Shown: positions 1 to 7,084 of the stretch, piece by piece
Layout of the letters: every line of letters starts with the position of its first letter
Position numbering within the stretch: the first letter of the stretch is position 1
Source: UMGS1387 sp045540015
Lineage (GTDB): Bacteria; Bacillota; Clostridia; Oscillospirales; CAG-382
Reading direction: 5' to 3'
Length of the DNA stretch: 64,000 nucleotides
NCBI GenBank assembly: GCA_045540015.1
Contig: JAZQGP010000054.1
Location: 1-64,000, forward strand
The notes under the pieces: generated by a model
Seen by the model: only the letters and a program-made list of their open reading frames with translations
What the model was told of the DNA's origin: nothing
The model's database searches: none
Made by a program: the position numbers and the translations under genes

Positions 1-646
1 CCTTGAAAGGCTTGTCATAGCCGTACAGGTGTACGCCCTCAAGAAAGTTTGCGTGGTCAAGGTGAGGATGGGTTATAAACCATGCCGCAACTCTTATTGT
101 TTCTGTACCGCATATGCGCTGAAGCTCTTTTACAAATCCCGGATAAAGCACATCTCTGCCAAAAACCTTCATATCCTCCATACGCCAGCCGCCGTCGATA
201 ATTACAACGGAATTGTCCGAAAGTCTTATGAAGAATGTGCGATCGCTTATTGCACTTGCAAAAACTGCAGGCTCTGCGGTTTGTGCATTGTTTTCGCAGA
301 ACGTGTAATGTCTGTTCTTTTCCGCCATAACGCGAATGTGTTCGAAAACGGGACAGAAGTATGCATGAACAAAGTTTTCTTTGTTTTCAAAGCTTGCAAA
401 GAGGTTGTCTCCGATTTGATTTTCCAAAACGGTGCTGTATCCGTTTGCTTTGAGAAGCTCTTTGTAATTCTCAAAATCCTGCTTTGTAACGCTGTCAACT
501 CTCACCCTGTAGGACTCGTCAGAGCTGTCGGAAATTTCGGCGGTTGTTCCGCCTTTAACGGCAGGAACGTTGTCCGGAAACGGAAAAATGTCGCTTGTGA
601 TTTTGTAAACGTCGTCACGGATTTCGCAAAAGTTTTCGTATTTCAT
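1..646 (-). CDS. Metallo-beta-lactamase-fold hydrolase (3' end outside window)
   Basis: The frame is open from an ATG at 646 to the window edge, giving about 215 residues of the N-terminal part. A GAGGTG ribosome site lies 8 bases upstream. Near the end of the visible part a strand ending in VVIIDGGW is followed by AAWFITHPHLDHANF. The HPHLDH run matches the HxHxDH metal-binding motif of the metallo-beta-lactamase superfamily. The first ~150 residues precede the metal motif and match no domain I recognise, so substrate and reaction are unknown. It is divergent from an AraC-type regulator, which suggests that regulator controls it. The upstream region has a TATAAT-like hexamer but a poor -35, as expected for an activator-dependent promoter. 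Confidence 0.75.
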   Translation of the reverse strand, partial: MKYENFCEIRDDVYKITSDIFPFPDNVPAVKGGTTAEISDSSDESYRVRVDSVTKQDFENYKELLKANGYSTVLENQIGDNLFASFENKENFVHAYFCPVFEHIRVMAEKNRHYTFCENNAQTAEPAVFASAISDRTFFIRLSDNSVVIIDGGWRMEDMKVFGRDVLYPGFVKELQRICGTETIRVAAWFITHPHLDHANFLEGVHLYGYDKPFK

Positions 647-712
647 AATGGTTTTCACCTCGTGTATTTGTTATATTGTGATTATAATACCACTGAAATA
701 TTGGAAAAACCA

Positions 713-742
713 TTGCAAAATGTGAGATTTATATGTTATAAT
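713..742 (+). promoter_or_regulatory. Predicted sigma-A promoter of the AraC gene
   Basis: TTGCAA at 713-718 and TATAAT at 737-742 are separated by 18 bases, about 30 bases upstream of the AraC start. The same 126-base gap must hold the promoter of the divergent metallo-hydrolase gene. Confidence 0.6.
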
Positions 743-772
743 GTGAGCAGACTCCTGTAATGAGGTGATAAA

Positions 773-1534
773 ATGCGCAGACAAGGTACGATAAACACGG
801 ATTTTCTCGACTCTCTTCGTCCGCTTTTTGCGGGACAGAGAAAATGTGATCCGGAGCACTTCTTTGGTCCGGCGGTGAGAGATTATTGGATTTTGCATTA
901 TATTGTTTCCGGTAAAGGCGTTTACAAAACACAGCAGAACACATATGAAGTGACAAGCGGCAAGGCGTTTATAATAAAGCCGGGTGAGGTTACTGTTTAT
1001 ACTGCTGACAAACATGAGCCGTGGCATTATGTGTGGCTTGCTTTTAAGGCGGAGGAGGAAAACTTCGATTTACCGTATGTAATAGAGAATAAAAGCCTTG
1101 GAACAGTAATGGAAAGACTGTCGCGGGAGGACAGGTTTGAAGAGGGAGCACACTACTATTTTGTGTCTGCTTTCTTTGAAATCATGGACTGTCTTGTAGG
1201 AAATTCTTCGTCAGCACGTCAAAGCCATGTTGAAAATGCGGTGAATATAATAAAACAGCAGTATATGACCGATATTTCCGTTTTGGAAATATCAAAGAGG
1301 CTCGGACTTGAGAGGAGCTATTTTTCAAATCTGTTCAAGGCCGAAACGGGAAAAAGCCCGATGCAGTATCTTGCCGATTACAGAATGAAGATTGCTCTTT
1401 CAATGCTTCGCCGGGAAAAGTATACCGTATCTGTTGTTGCCTCATCTGTCGGGTATGGCGACGTTTTCGGGTTTTCGCGTTATTTTAAGAAGTATTACGG
1501 AGTAAGTCCGAGCCGCTACAAGCAAATAAGGTAA
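773..1534 (+). CDS. AraC-family transcriptional regulator
   Basis: A 253-residue protein of the usual AraC two-domain size. Residues ~35-90 form a cupin-like sensor domain (a strand with GKGVYKT, then AFIIKPGEVTVYTADKHEPWHYVW). The C-terminal ~100 residues hold two helix-turn-helix units: ISVLEISKRLGLERSYFSNLFK, and a second ending in VGYGDVFGFSRYFKKYYGVSPSRYK, the AraC signature. The ATG at 773 follows a GAGGTGATAA ribosome site. It is divergent from the metallo-hydrolase gene, its most likely target. Such regulators in Clostridia usually sense sugars or other small nutrients; the ligand here cannot be read from sequence. Confidence 0.9.
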   Translation: MRRQGTINTDFLDSLRPLFAGQRKCDPEHFFGPAVRDYWILHYIVSGKGVYKTQQNTYEVTSGKAFIIKPGEVTVYTADKHEPWHYVWLAFKAEEENFDLPYVIENKSLGTVMERLSREDRFEEGAHYYFVSAFFEIMDCLVGNSSSARQSHVENAVNIIKQQYMTDISVLEISKRLGLERSYFSNLFKAETGKSPMQYLADYRMKIALSMLRREKYTVSVVASSVGYGDVFGFSRYFKKYYGVSPSRYKQIR

Positions 1535-1565
1535 TGTGGAATATATGTTTTGTTCAAGTTGCTTA

Positions 1566-1594
1566 TTGACTTGATTTGCCGTATCGTGTATAAT
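1566..1594 (+). promoter_or_regulatory. Predicted sigma-A promoter of dnaA
   Basis: TTGACT at 1566-1571, a 17-base spacer, and a perfect TATAAT at 1589-1594, 38 bases before the dnaA start. No TTATCCACA-type DnaA box is visible in the 98-base gap upstream of dnaA. Confidence 0.8.
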
Positions 1595-1632
1595 GATAGG
1601 GAAATAAATATTATTGAAACGGGGTTGTTATT

Positions 1633-3087
1633 TTGGCAAGCGAAAATCAGATATGGGAAATGGCGAGAGAGCGCCTTGCGGCGAATCTTCCCGACTTTTC
1701 TTCCGTGTCAATGGACCTGTGGTTCGGAAGCATGGAGCTTAAGGTTCTGACAGAAAGTACAGCTTATTTTCAGATAGAAAGCGATTTTAAACAGAATATA
1801 ATACGCACAAGATACCTTGACGACATAAAGAAAGCCATGGCGGAGATTCTCGGATTTGAGGTTGAGATTGTACCGATTTCGATTGAAAAGGACACCTTTG
1901 AAAACCGCCTTGCAGAGTTGCTTACCAAGAACAGCGAAAACGAAATGGCGCCCGCAGCTCCGAGTCCCGAAGAAAGATTTGTGCGAATGAACAACAGCTA
2001 TCTTACAAGAGAAATCAAGGCGGACGAAGAGGTTCAGTCGGGACAGGTACTAGTATCAAAATCGCTTCCAGATTATCTTCCCGAATACACCTTTGACAAT
2101 TTTGTTGTCGGTGGCTCGAATAAAATGGCATACAGCTTTGCAAGAACTGTTGCCGAGCATCCTGCAGACAAATCCATAAATCCCCTGTTCATATACGGAA
2201 ACCCCGGTCTTGGAAAAACACACCTGCTTTATGCAATCACTCATGAGGTTACAACAAGATTCCCCGACTATAATATTATCTACGTAAAGGGCGAGGACTT
2301 CATGAACGAGTTGATTGAAGCAATAGCACTCAAAGCACCCGTCCAGTTTCGTGAAAAATATAGAAAAGCGGACATGCTTATTGTTGATGATATTCAGTTT
2401 ATTGCAGGCAAGGTTGCAGCACAGGAAGAATTCTTCCACACCTTTGATGCTCTGTACGAATCCGGCAAGCAGATTGTTGTTTCGTCCGACCTTCCTCCGA
2501 ACCGTATGACAACTCTTGAGCAAAGACTGCGTTCGCGCTTTGAGCAGGGTGCAATTGCGGATATTCAGGCTCCCGACCTTGAGCTGAGAGTTGCAATTTT
2601 CAAGAGAAAAGCTCAGGGCATGGGAATAAACGTGCCGAATGATGTACTTATGTATCTTGGAACCAACATAACCGAAAACATACGTCAGATTGAGGGTGCA
2701 CTCAAAAAGATGAGAGCACTGTCGTTTATCCAGGGCGAGGATATAAGCCTTGATCATGCGGTAGAGGTTGTAAAGGTACTTAAAGCAAAGAGTGCAGAAG
2801 CTGTAACGCCCGAGCGCATTATTGCATATGTGTCGCAGAAATACAAAATTCCTGCCGAGGATATTACAAGCCGCAAAAAGCAGAAGAATATTGCATGGGC
2901 AAGACATATTGCGGTGTTCCTTATGCATGATATGCTTGATATGTCGTATGTTGCAATCGGAAAATACCTTAACCGCGACCACACAACAATTATGTCGTCT
3001 GTTGAAAATATAGACAACGAAATCCAGAGATCTCCCGAGTTCGGTCATACAATAGACGAAATCAAAAAGGATATAAGGAACGGCTGA
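1633..3087 (+). CDS. dnaA: Chromosomal replication initiator protein DnaA
   Basis: A 484-residue DnaA, slightly longer than the usual ~450. Domain I (residues ~5-85) carries the W...LW pattern of the oligomerisation domain. An acidic linker follows. The AAA+ domain has Walker A GNPGLGKTH (~190) and Walker B MLIVDDIQF (~245). C-terminal domain IV contains RDHTTIMSS, the DnaA-box recognition signature. Translation starts at TTG 1633, which gives the expected N-terminus; a GGGG stretch lies just upstream. The protein binds DnaA boxes and opens oriC. The following gene is a radical SAM protein 5 bases downstream rather than dnaN, an unusual neighbourhood. Confidence 0.97.
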   Translation: MASENQIWEMARERLAANLPDFSSVSMDLWFGSMELKVLTESTAYFQIESDFKQNIIRTRYLDDIKKAMAEILGFEVEIVPISIEKDTFENRLAELLTKNSENEMAPAAPSPEERFVRMNNSYLTREIKADEEVQSGQVLVSKSLPDYLPEYTFDNFVVGGSNKMAYSFARTVAEHPADKSINPLFIYGNPGLGKTHLLYAITHEVTTRFPDYNIIYVKGEDFMNELIEAIALKAPVQFREKYRKADMLIVDDIQFIAGKVAAQEEFFHTFDALYESGKQIVVSSDLPPNRMTTLEQRLRSRFEQGAIADIQAPDLELRVAIFKRKAQGMGINVPNDVLMYLGTNITENIRQIEGALKKMRALSFIQGEDISLDHAVEVVKVLKAKSAEAVTPERIIAYVSQKYKIPAEDITSRKKQKNIAWARHIAVFLMHDMLDMSYVAIGKYLNRDHTTIMSSVENIDNEIQRSPEFGHTIDEIKKDIRNG

Positions 3088-3092
3088 AGAAT

Positions 3093-5093
3093 ATGAATTA
3101 TTTGCCGACACTTGGCACCAAAGCACTTCCGATGTCACGTGAGGAGTTAGGTGCAGGGCAGACAGTTGATTTTGTATATGTAACGGGTGATGCGTATGTC
3201 GATCACCCGAGCTTTGGTACGGCAATTATTTCCCGTGTTCTTGAGGACTGCGGATATACAGTAGGCATTATTGCCCAGCCGGAATATAAAACAGGTTTTC
3301 GCGACGGAAGCGGAAAAGGCGTGTGCGTTTTCGGACGTCCGCGCCTTGGTTTTCTTGTAAGCTCGGGAAATATTGATTCGATGGTTGCTCATTATACGGC
3401 ATCAAAAAAACGTAGAAGCGAGGATTATTATTCTCCCGAAAAGAAGGCGGGACGCAGACCCGACAGAGCCGTTATTGTTTACTGCAACCGCATAAGAGAA
3501 GCATACGGAGATATTCCGATAATTATAGGAGGGCTTGAAGCCTCACTCAGACGCTTTGCACATTATGACTATTGGGACGATAAGGTGAGAAGAAGCATAC
3601 TTATTGACTCAACAGCAGATATTTTAAGCTATGGTATGGGAGAAAAGAGCATTCCCGAAATAGCAAAGCTTCTTGACAAGGGAGTTCCCGTAAAGAAAAT
3701 ACGCGATGTCAGAGGAACGGTTGTGTGTACGCCGCTTGATTACGAACCCAAATATCCGTTTTCCGACACGTATTCTTATGATGAGCTGAAAACGGACAAG
3801 GAAAAATATGCAAAAGCCTTTGCCGTTCAGTATAAAAATACTGACCCCGTTGACGGAAAAGCTGTGACAGAGTATTATGACAATAAAAAAATAGTTCAGA
3901 ATCCTCCGCAGTTTTTGCCCACACGTGACGAGCTTGATAAAATTTATTCTCTTCCGTATACAAGAACCTGGCATCCGTATTACGACAAATTCGGCGGAAT
4001 TGCAGCACTTAGTGAGGTTGAATTTTCAATCACTCATAACAGAGGCTGCTTTGGAGGCTGTGCATTTTGCTCAATTGCATTTCATCAGGGAAGAAACGTT
4101 GTTTCACGAAGCATAGAATCTGTTGAAGCAGAAGCAAAGCTCCTCACAACGCTTCCCGGCTTTAAGGGATATATTCACGATGTCGGCGGACCTACGGCTA
4201 ATTTCAGATACGGTCCGTGCAAGGCTGTAAGAGAGGGCAAAAAAGGCGTTTGTAAGAACAGGCGCTGTCTTGCTCCCGAGCCATGTAAAAATCTTGTGGT
4301 AGATCATTCCGAGTATGTTGAACTGCTTGACAGAGTATCTGCCGTCAAGGGCGTGAAAAAGGTTTTTGTCAGAAGCGGCGTCAGATTTGACTATGCAGTA
4401 TACGATAAGGATGACACGTTTCTTACAAGACTTGTAACAAAGCATGTAAGCGGACAGCTAAAGGTTGCTCCCGAACATATTTCCGACAAAGTGCTTGTGC
4501 ATATGGGAAAACCGTCGGTTAAGGTTTATGAACGGTTTTGCGATAAGTATTTTGACCTTTGTAAAAAGGCAAAGCTTGAGCAATATCTTGTGCCGTATCT
4601 TATGTCGTCACATCCGGGAAGCACGCTTTCTGAGGCAGTAGACCTTGCCTTGTATCTCAAGAAAAAGGGTATACGCCCCGAACAGGTTCAGGATTTTTAT
4701 CCGACTCCGGGAACTGCATCTACAACAACGTATTATACGGGGCTTGACCCGTTTACGCTAAAGCCTGTTTATGTGCCGAGAGCATATGAAGAAAAGCTTA
4801 TGCAAAGAGCACTTCTTCAGGCAACACGACCGGAAAACCGCGAGCTTGTTACAAAAGCCATCAGAATGTCGGGACGAAAAGAGGCAATGTCGCTTTTGCC
4901 GTATTCGCAGAAAACCGCAGCTTTCGATAAAGGCAGAAAGCAGACGACTTCAAAAATAGATCCAAAAAGCGAAAGAGTGAAAAAGAACTCGGCAAAGAAA
5001 AATGACAAGAGCAGTTTTTCAAAGTCAAAAGGCAAAACAGCGACATCGGGTGTTAGAAAAAGCAAAAGCACAAAAGGGAAAACGCATAGATAA
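3093..5093 (+). CDS. YgiQ-family radical SAM protein
   Basis: A 666-residue protein. The N-terminal ~280 residues match the YgiQ N-terminal region (VYVTGDAYVDHPSFG; IIIGGLEASLRRFAHYDYW). The radical SAM motif CFGGCAFC lies near residue 320, with the CxxxCxxC spacing that binds a 4Fe-4S cluster and S-adenosylmethionine. The C-terminal domain has VKGVKKVFVRSGVRFDY and ends in a lysine-rich tail of ~45 residues that is probably disordered. The start is 5 bases after the dnaA stop, so the two are very likely co-transcribed. The family is widespread and is sometimes called UPF0313; its substrate is not known. Confidence 0.93.
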   Translation: MNYLPTLGTKALPMSREELGAGQTVDFVYVTGDAYVDHPSFGTAIISRVLEDCGYTVGIIAQPEYKTGFRDGSGKGVCVFGRPRLGFLVSSGNIDSMVAHYTASKKRRSEDYYSPEKKAGRRPDRAVIVYCNRIREAYGDIPIIIGGLEASLRRFAHYDYWDDKVRRSILIDSTADILSYGMGEKSIPEIAKLLDKGVPVKKIRDVRGTVVCTPLDYEPKYPFSDTYSYDELKTDKEKYAKAFAVQYKNTDPVDGKAVTEYYDNKKIVQNPPQFLPTRDELDKIYSLPYTRTWHPYYDKFGGIAALSEVEFSITHNRGCFGGCAFCSIAFHQGRNVVSRSIESVEAEAKLLTTLPGFKGYIHDVGGPTANFRYGPCKAVREGKKGVCKNRRCLAPEPCKNLVVDHSEYVELLDRVSAVKGVKKVFVRSGVRFDYAVYDKDDTFLTRLVTKHVSGQLKVAPEHISDKVLVHMGKPSVKVYERFCDKYFDLCKKAKLEQYLVPYLMSSHPGSTLSEAVDLALYLKKKGIRPEQVQDFYPTPGTASTTTYYTGLDPFTLKPVYVPRAYEEKLMQRALLQATRPENRELVTKAIRMSGRKEAMSLLPYSQKTAAFDKGRKQTTSKIDPKSERVKKNSAKKNDKSSFSKSKGKTATSGVRKSKSTKGKTHR

Positions 5094-5102
5094 CGTTTTC
5101 CC
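5076..5102 (-). terminator. Rho-independent terminator for the DUF378 gene, overlapping the ygiQ stop codon
   Basis: GGGAAAACG (5076-5084) pairs with CGTTTTCCC (5094-5102); the loop holds the radical SAM gene stop codon. On the minus strand the stem is followed by TTTTGTGCTTTT, so it suits the convergent DUF378 gene. On the plus strand no T-run follows. Confidence 0.65.
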
Positions 5103-5137
5103 CTTAAAAGCCATACCTATAGAACTTTGCATTGGTT

Positions 5138-5356
5138 TTAGCGCATATCTTCTCCGTCTGTGATAACGCTTCGTTCTCTGAAGAACAGAGAAATGCACCA
5201 AAGACCTGCAAGACCGACTGCAACATAGATGATACGGCTTATGATGTTATCCTGTCCGCCGAACAGCCATGCAACTGTGTCAAACTGAAAGAGACCTATG
5301 CCTCCCCAGTTGAGAGCGCCTATAACCGTAAGGGCAAGAGCTATTCTGTCAAGCAT
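5138..5356 (-). CDS. DUF378 (YuzA-like) small membrane protein
   Basis: A 72-residue protein with two hydrophobic segments: LALTVIGALNWGGIGLFQFD, then a second helix in IIYVAVGLAGLWCISLFF. The NWGGIG run and the pair of helices identify the DUF378 family, whose function is unknown. The ATG at 5356 has an AGGAG site 9 bases upstream; the frame stays open for 12 more codons upstream, but the ribosome site fixes this start. It is convergent with the radical SAM gene and divergent from trmB. Confidence 0.85.
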   Translation of the reverse strand: MLDRIALALTVIGALNWGGIGLFQFDTVAWLFGGQDNIISRIIYVAVGLAGLWCISLFFRERSVITDGEDMR

Positions 5357-5465
5357 TATATTTTCACTCCTGAATTTAATTTTTTGCTGCAAAAAATTAC
5401 TTTTCTGCTGTTCATATTATGCTGCGAAATAAAAATATTATACATCCGAAAGGAATTTTTTTAAA

Positions 5466-6110
5466 ATGAGAATGAGAAAAAAGAAGAACGCCGAAGCGAG
5501 AATGCAGGCGTGTTCGGAAATACAAGTGCAATCACCTGAGCAATATAAAGGCAAATGGGATGAGTGCTTTGCAAAGGGAAGAACGCTTTGTCTTGAAATC
5601 GGATGCGGAAAAGGAACGTTTGTTGTTGAAAGCGCAAAAAGAAATCCCGACAAGTTCTTTGTTGCTGTTGAGGTTATTCCTGACGTTATTCTTCTTGCCA
5701 TGGAAAAGGCAAAGAGAGAGGAAATAACAAATGTTGTTTTCGTGTGCTTTGATGCATCGAATATCTTAGATGTTTTTGAAGAAAATGAGCTTAGTGAGCT
5801 GTATCTCAATTTTTCTGATCCGTGGCCGAAAAAGAGACATGCAAAACGCAGACTTACTTTTATATCATTTCTCGAAAAGTATAAAATTATCATAAAGCCG
5901 AACGGAAAAATTTTCTTCAAGACCGATAACCGTCCGCTTTTCGATTTTTCTCTTGAGCAGTTTGAAGAAGCGAAAATTCCGCTTTCCGATGTTACAAACG
6001 ACCTTCATAACTCGGAGTGGGAAAAGGACAATATTCACACCGAGTATGAGGATAATTTCTCGGCAAAAGGATTTACGATAAATCGCCTTGTCGGAACTGT
6101 TGTAAAATAA
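5466..6110 (+). CDS. trmB: tRNA (guanine-N7-)-methyltransferase TrmB
   Basis: A 214-residue protein of the normal family size. LEIGCGKGTFV is the S-adenosylmethionine binding motif I, and YLNFSDPWPKKRHAKRRLT is the TrmB signature that holds catalytic and tRNA-contact residues. The C-terminal half has IFFKTDNRPLFDFSLEQF, also typical. The enzyme makes m7G46 in tRNA variable loops in the cytoplasm. AAAGGA precedes the start by about 11 bases; a second ATG six bases later is an alternative start. It appears to be transcribed alone, with a hairpin just after the stop. Confidence 0.96.
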   Translation: MRMRKKKNAEARMQACSEIQVQSPEQYKGKWDECFAKGRTLCLEIGCGKGTFVVESAKRNPDKFFVAVEVIPDVILLAMEKAKREEITNVVFVCFDASNILDVFEENELSELYLNFSDPWPKKRHAKRRLTFISFLEKYKIIIKPNGKIFFKTDNRPLFDFSLEQFEEAKIPLSDVTNDLHNSEWEKDNIHTEYEDNFSAKGFTINRLVGTVVK

Positions 6111-6116
6111 AAACAG

Positions 6117-6139
6117 GGTCAGCGCCTTTTGTGCTGACC
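6117..6139. terminator. Hairpin between trmB and the convergent small gene
   Basis: GGTCAGC (6117-6123) pairs with GCTGACC (6133-6139). On the minus strand it is followed within four bases by TTTTTATTTT, so it may end the small minus gene. On the plus side only TTAT follows, so termination there is less certain. Confidence 0.5.
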
Positions 6140-6161
6140 TTATGCAATAATTTATGACTGT

Positions 6162-6329
6162 TTATTCAATGAGAGTATACTCAAACATTTCTTCATGAAT
6201 GTGCGAGCCGATGTCTGCACCCGACGGAAGCAGTGCAAGGGCAATGAAAATTTCGTTTGAGCTTTCTGTGTCGCGAAGTGTTGCATAATCGCCTTCTATT
6301 TTTGTTACAATGTAGTCGTGCGGATTCAT
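6162..6329 (-). CDS. Small DUF3006-like protein (55 aa)
   Basis: A 55-codon frame with ATG at 6329 preceded by AAGGAGACAAAA, a strong ribosome site. The N-terminus YIVTKIEGDYATLRD and the later ALLPSGADIGSH resemble the DUF3006 pattern, in which a strand with EGDYA is followed by a second strand with LLP. The protein is short, acidic and probably a small beta-barrel; no function is known. It is divergent from the cytidylate-kinase-like gene and convergent with trmB. DUF3006 membership is by eye only. Confidence 0.65.
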   Translation of the reverse strand: MNPHDYIVTKIEGDYATLRDTESSNEIFIALALLPSGADIGSHIHEEMFEYTLIE

Positions 6330-6362
6330 TTTTGTCTCCTTAAAAATAATTTTACTTTATAC

Positions 6363-6391
6363 TTGATTTTGACGGCTGTAAATGGTAGAAT
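6363..6391 (+). promoter_or_regulatory. Predicted sigma-A promoter of the cytidylate-kinase-like gene
   Basis: TTGATT at 6363-6368, 17-base spacer, TAGAAT at 6386-6391. Its position rules out translation from the ATG at 6382 and supports the start at 6430. Confidence 0.65.
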
Positions 6392-6429
6392 ATAAGAGTA
6401 ATAATAAAGCTTTTGACGGAGGATATGTT

Positions 6430-7044
6430 ATGTCAAATTATGTTATAACAATTGAAAGAGGCTTCGGAAGCGGAGGAAGAACAATAGGACAGGACATAGC
6501 GAAAAGGCTCGGAATAAAGTATTATGACGAGGAAATTCTCCAAATGGCATCAGATGAAAGCGGTATTGATGAAAAGCTTTTCCTTAAAAATGATGAAAAA
6601 GTGAAAATGCCGTTTTTTACAAGACGTGCTGTTTTTGAGGGAGACGTAATTCCGCCTGACCACAAGGAGTTTGCATCGGAGGAAAATCTTTTTAACTATC
6701 AGGCGAGAGTTTTGAGAAAGCATGCCGAGAACGAGTCCTTTGTTGCGATAGGCAGAGCGTCGAACTTTGTTCTTTCAGATATGCCGAATGTTTTCTCGTT
6801 TAACATCCAGGCACCGTTTGAGTACTGTGTTGAAGTTGTAATGGAGCGCTTCAGTCTGTCAAGAAGCGAAGCTGAAAAGCGAATTCGCAAAACCGACAAG
6901 GAAAGGTCAGGGTTTTACGGTTATTATACCGGAAAGCGCTGGAACAGTCCCGAGGATTATGACCTTTGCTTTAATTCTGAAAAAATCAGCTGGGACGAAA
7001 TTGCAGATATGATTATTGAGTATGTGCAGAAGAAAAGTAAGTAA
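6430..7044 (+). CDS. Cytidylate kinase-like family protein
   Basis: A 204-residue protein. ITIERGFGSGGRTIGQDIAKRLG is a P-loop variant followed by GIKYYDEEIL, the pattern of the cytidylate-kinase-like family common in Clostridia. A later RASNFVL and the arginine-rich lid MERFSLSRSEAEKRIRKTDKER resemble the LID region of nucleoside monophosphate kinases. The start at 6430 is chosen because GGAGG lies 8 bases upstream and the -10 element lies inside the longer reading. It probably transfers a phosphate to a small nucleotide-like substrate, but the true substrate of this subfamily is unknown. It stands alone between a promoter and a strong terminator. Confidence 0.85.
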   Translation: MSNYVITIERGFGSGGRTIGQDIAKRLGIKYYDEEILQMASDESGIDEKLFLKNDEKVKMPFFTRRAVFEGDVIPPDHKEFASEENLFNYQARVLRKHAENESFVAIGRASNFVLSDMPNVFSFNIQAPFEYCVEVVMERFSLSRSEAEKRIRKTDKERSGFYGYYTGKRWNSPEDYDLCFNSEKISWDEIADMIIEYVQKKSK

Positions 7045-7059
7045 ATAATGAAATTTATC

Positions 7060-7084
7060 GGGAGAGCTTGGCTCTCCCTTTTTT
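7060..7084. terminator. Bidirectional rho-independent terminator
   Basis: GGGAGAGC (7060-7067), loop TTG, GCTCTCCC (7071-7078), then seven T on the plus strand. It separates the convergent kinase-like gene and addB. On the minus strand the flank is A/T rich but lacks a clean T-run. Confidence 0.85.

Noticed and set aside
2056..3225. A 389-codon open frame antisense to dnaA
   Set aside because: It lies opposite an unambiguous dnaA, is rich in Cys/His/Tyr in the way antisense frames are, and has no ribosome site.
3093..5093. The radical SAM gene as a peptide-modifying enzyme
   Set aside because: Its full length and motifs match the widespread YgiQ family, which is not tied to peptide products.
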